DNA from: Nitrospira sp. SG-bin2
GTDB taxonomy: Bacteria; Nitrospirota; Nitrospiria; Nitrospirales; Nitrospiraceae
Direction: 5' to 3'
NCBI GenBank assembly: GCA_002083405.1
Contig: LVWT01000056.1
Coordinates: 1-64,000, forward strand
DNA: 64,000 nt
The notes below the pieces were generated by a model that saw nothing but the letters and a program-made list of their open reading frames with translations, was not told where the DNA came from and searched no databases. Positions 61,173 to 64,000 of the stretch are shown piece after piece (the first letter of the stretch is position 1; each line of letters starts with the position of its first letter). Position numbers and translations under genes: made by a program.

Positions 61173-62777
61173 ATGACTACCGATACATCTCTTCTCTCTG
61201 AGCTGTCCGCAGCGGCTGCGCGGCGGCGAACGTTTGCGATCATCAGTCATCCTGATGCCGGTAAAACCACGTTGACGGAAAAGTTGTTGCTGTACTCCGG
61301 ACTGATCCGGACAGCCGGGATGGTGCGTGGACGCAAAGGCGGCAAGGCAACGGCATCCGATTGGATGGGCATGGAGCAGGAGCGCGGCATTTCGATCACC
61401 GCCTCGGCCATGCAATTTCCCTATAAACAAGCCGTCATCAATTTGCTCGATACCCCCGGCCACCAGGATTTTTCTGAAGACACCTACCGGACTCTCACGG
61501 CGGCCGACAGCGCCATCATGGTCATCGATGCCGCCAAGGGAGTGGAGGCGCAAACACGCAAGCTCTTTGCCGTATGCCGTCTGCGGCGCATTCCGGTTCT
61601 CACCCTGATCAATAAGATGGATTTGCCTGGCCGCCCTCCGCTCGATTTGATGACGGAGGTTGAGCAGGCCTTGAATATCCATGCCAGCGCTGTCAATTGG
61701 CCGATCGGATCGGGGAGCGAGTTCGTCGGGATTGTGAATCGAGAGAACAGTCATGTGGAGTTATTCAGCCGGACCGCTCATGGCGGGGCGACAAAGGTAG
61801 ATGTTGATACCATGGCATTGGCAAACCTTGCACAGAGCGGCAGGGTTTCGCAGGAAGTTCTGGAACAGGTTCGGCACGATTTGGAGCTATTGGAGATCGC
61901 CGGGAATCCATTCGATCGGGAATTATTTCTCCAGGGAGAGGTCACACCGGTGTTTTTCGCCTCGGCTTTGACGAATTTCGGCATCGAGAGTTTCTTGGAT
62001 GCTTTTGTAAAGCTGGCGCCATCCCCCGGCGCACGGCTGGCCGATGCCGAGAATGGATCGGAACTCTCCATCGACCCGATCGAACGACCGTTCAGCGCCT
62101 ATGTGTTCAAGCTGCAAGCCAACATGAATCCAAAGCACCGCGATAGTACCGCATTTTTGCGGGTGTGTTCAGGACGATTCGAGCGGGATATGCTGGTCAA
62201 GCACCATCGCCTCGGCCGGGAAGTCCGGCTTTCACGGCCGCACAGTCTCGTGGCGCAGGAACGGAGTACGGTAGAAGAGGCGTTTCCCGGCGATATCATC
62301 GGCATCATCAATCCGGGGTTGTTCGCCATCGGCGATACCATTTCGACGACCGGAGGATTCAACTTCAAGCCCTTGCCGCAGTTCCAACCGGAGATTTTCG
62401 CGCGCATCCGCCCGAGCGACGTTGGTAAACGGAAACCTTTCGATAAAGGCATGTGGCAGATGGCACAAGAGGGAACTGTTCAGATTATGCACAGTCTTCA
62501 CGATCAGGAGCCCTTGGTTGCCGCAGTCGGACGACTCCAATTCGACGTGCTGCAATATCGGCTGCGATCTGAATACCGTGTCGAGACCATGCTGGATCAG
62601 CTGCCGTTTACGTGCAGCGCGTGGCTGGATGGCGATCCTGCGACATTCAAGGCCCCGTCGGCGTCCATGATCGTCAAAGATCAACGTGATCGCATTGTTG
62701 TGCTCTTCGGAGATCAGCTGATGAAGTCCATCGCGCGGGATCGGAACCCCGGACATACCCTCCGAGACATGGGCTGA
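61173..62777 (+). CDS. prfC: Peptide chain release factor 3
   Basis: Class II release factor GTPase that recycles RF1/RF2. G1 SHPDAGKTTL, switch MGMEQERGISIT, G3 DTPGHQDFSEDT, G4 NKMD and translation-factor domains II/III with LKPLPQFQPEIF-like KPLPQFQPEIFARIRP. 534 residues from ATG 61173, which lines up with other RF3 starts (ARRRTFAIISHPDAGKTT); ATG 61158 would add five residues. Stands alone downstream of the PilZ gene. Confidence 0.96.
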   Translation: MTTDTSLLSELSAAAARRRTFAIISHPDAGKTTLTEKLLLYSGLIRTAGMVRGRKGGKATASDWMGMEQERGISITASAMQFPYKQAVINLLDTPGHQDFSEDTYRTLTAADSAIMVIDAAKGVEAQTRKLFAVCRLRRIPVLTLINKMDLPGRPPLDLMTEVEQALNIHASAVNWPIGSGSEFVGIVNRENSHVELFSRTAHGGATKVDVDTMALANLAQSGRVSQEVLEQVRHDLELLEIAGNPFDRELFLQGEVTPVFFASALTNFGIESFLDAFVKLAPSPGARLADAENGSELSIDPIERPFSAYVFKLQANMNPKHRDSTAFLRVCSGRFERDMLVKHHRLGREVRLSRPHSLVAQERSTVEEAFPGDIIGIINPGLFAIGDTISTTGGFNFKPLPQFQPEIFARIRPSDVGKRKPFDKGMWQMAQEGTVQIMHSLHDQEPLVAAVGRLQFDVLQYRLRSEYRVETMLDQLPFTCSAWLDGDPATFKAPSASMIVKDQRDRIVVLFGDQLMKSIARDRNPGHTLRDMG

Positions 62778-63035
62778 CCTCCTCAACCCTCTGCCGCCCT
62801 GACGCAATAGCATCCCACGAACGCAGACAGAAATCCCAGAATTGCCCCACCTTTCATGTTCCGAGTATGATGGAAATCCTCAAAAGTGGACCTGTTACTT
62901 GTGTTGCCAGACCGGACGAGGTATCGACGGTGCTACCCCTGAGCTGCTCGTGATCGCCCCGTCAAGGCAGAGGATGGGAAAGAAAAAGCAGACCCCTTAA
63001 AGAATCGGCCGAAGCTGTAATGAAGAGAGGTGTTG

Positions 63036-64000
63036 ATGCGTGTGTGGTTCATGCTCATGTTCATGCTGGTTGTCGGAGTTCCATCTGTTCAGTCGGAACA
63101 GCCTCAGGTGGAGATCGTCAAAATGCCGGCGCAACTTAACACACGGTACTTCGATCCCAAGAATCCGCCCGCTGACCGGCCGCCGCTCATAGGACCCGAA
63201 GAGGCAGTGACTGTTGGGGATTTCCTTTCCCATGCGTCCGTCGGTGGCCAGGTCATGCAGATTGATGCGACGCATGCGAAGGCCAGGATCAACCGGATTA
63301 AAGTGACGCTGCAACTCAACATGACGATCTGGTTGCCGGATAATCCGCAGCAGCGGACTGTTGAACATGAAGAGGGGCATCGGCAGATTTCGGAATATTA
63401 CTATCGGAACGCTGAAGGGATTGCCAGGCGTATTGCGGAGCCCCATTTCGGCAAGACCATCGATCTGAGCGGCGCCGACTTGCGTCAACTTCTCAGCGCG
63501 GCGATAGACAAGATCGCGGAAGAGATTACTGTCGAGTACAAGAGGCAGATGCCGGTCGAATCGACACAAGCTCGATATGACGCCATTACCGAACATGGTC
63601 GCAAGGAGATCCTGGTGCCGGATGCCGTCGCCCAGGCGTTGAAGGAAACCTATCCGGAACCGGACAAGGCCGCCGTGGCGCTCGTCGACCGTCCTGACTA
63701 TCTAGCCTGGAAGAACTTCGCACCCGGTGCGAGGGTGGTGTACGCTGCTAAGTACTGGAACCTGGCCGGCTCGAACAAATTCGTGGCCGGTCCGATCACT
63801 TCTCTCAAGGCCTATCAGTTGCGGGTCATCAATGATGAGGGCGTCAGGCTGTGGTTCAGCGAAGCTCCCACTGATCGGTATGGGAGGCCCATGCCTCCGA
63901 ATGAATGGGAAGAAACCATCGCCGCTCAGTATGATTCCAATGCCGGCCCGTCGGCGAATCAATCCCGGTCTGCCCAACTGCTGACTCTCTTCCATCAAGC
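63036..64000 (+). CDS. Secreted HExxH protein, DUF922-like, 3' end missing
   Basis: Reading frame open from ATG 63036 (GAGAGG upstream) to the window end, at least 321 codons. A signal peptide (MRVWFMLMFMLVVGVPSVQS) is followed by a segment with a Zn-protease-type motif HEEGH in TVEHEEGHRQISEYYY, and QARYDAITEHGRKE further on, a pattern like DUF922 putative secreted Zn proteases. A second part (about 210-321) with YAAKYWNLAGSNKF and DRYGRPMPPNEW looks like a different domain. Protease activity is inferred from HExxH only. The C terminus lies outside the window. Confidence 0.8.
   Translation, partial: MRVWFMLMFMLVVGVPSVQSEQPQVEIVKMPAQLNTRYFDPKNPPADRPPLIGPEEAVTVGDFLSHASVGGQVMQIDATHAKARINRIKVTLQLNMTIWLPDNPQQRTVEHEEGHRQISEYYYRNAEGIARRIAEPHFGKTIDLSGADLRQLLSAAIDKIAEEITVEYKRQMPVESTQARYDAITEHGRKEILVPDAVAQALKETYPEPDKAAVALVDRPDYLAWKNFAPGARVVYAAKYWNLAGSNKFVAGPITSLKAYQLRVINDEGVRLWFSEAPTDRYGRPMPPNEWEETIAAQYDSNAGPSANQSRSAQLLTLFHQ

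Overview
The window looks like chromosomal DNA of a free-living Gram-negative bacterium. It carries LPS assembly genes (lpxD, lptF, lptG), a TonB-dependent outer-membrane receptor and many secreted or lipid-anchored proteins. Moderately high GC, dense chemosensory and cobalamin gene sets, and the style of several small families suggest a Nitrospira-like member of Nitrospirota. That assignment is inference; no 16S rRNA or nxr gene is present to prove it.

Layout. 1-2542: 3' end of cas4, then cas1, cas2 and a short type I-C-like CRISPR array with six full repeats and one decayed terminal repeat. 2543-5061: a DUF6883/DUF4926-like gene pair, a tiny membrane protein, tRNA-Gly(CCC) with a duplicated 3' end, and rpmB. 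5190-22203: a large cobalamin region. Two cobalamin riboswitches precede btuFCD plus a nitrilase-family gene, and btuB plus a nearly gapless run of late-pathway genes: cbiA, cobO, a Cys-rich CWC gene, bluB, pduO-type adenosyltransferase, cobU, cobT, cobS, cbiB, cobD, cbiZ, cobQ. Together they import corrinoids, remodel them, make the lower ligand DMB, and finish adenosylcobalamin from cobyrinate. No corrin-ring genes are visible. Two large foldback repeats and a REP-like repeat have invaded this region, one of them inside the first riboswitch.

22465-33470: a chemosensory cluster with a periplasmic c-heme sensor-like protein, CheW, MCP, CheA-REC hybrid, REC/coiled-coil protein, an Hpt protein and an HD-GYP protein. 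The last two share a C-terminal module I do not recognise. CheR and CheB are absent. 33853-39597: a membrane protein, then a minus-strand envelope operon lptF-lptG-fabF-acp-lpxD in which the acyl carrier protein has a histone-H1-like Lys/Pro/Ala tail.

39856-55199: mostly housekeeping and metabolic genes: a cold-shock protein, a TPR protein, a 2-hydroxyacid dehydrogenase beside a large FAD/Fe-S oxidase, a beta-grasp protein, a dicarboxylate symporter, methyltransferases, HrpB, a DEAD-box helicase and a Sel1 lipoprotein. 55399-64000: an exported AlgH-like protein, an ABM-like protein, a PII-like protein, cytochrome P450, an FN3 protein, a gene-poor stretch, two PilZ proteins, prfC, and a secreted HExxH protein cut by the window end.

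The parts best worth following are the shared Hpt/C-terminal module with its heme-sensor chemosensory cluster, the ACP with a basic tail, the foldback elements in the cobalamin operon, the repeat-expanded riboswitch, and the tRNA-Gly 3'-end duplication.
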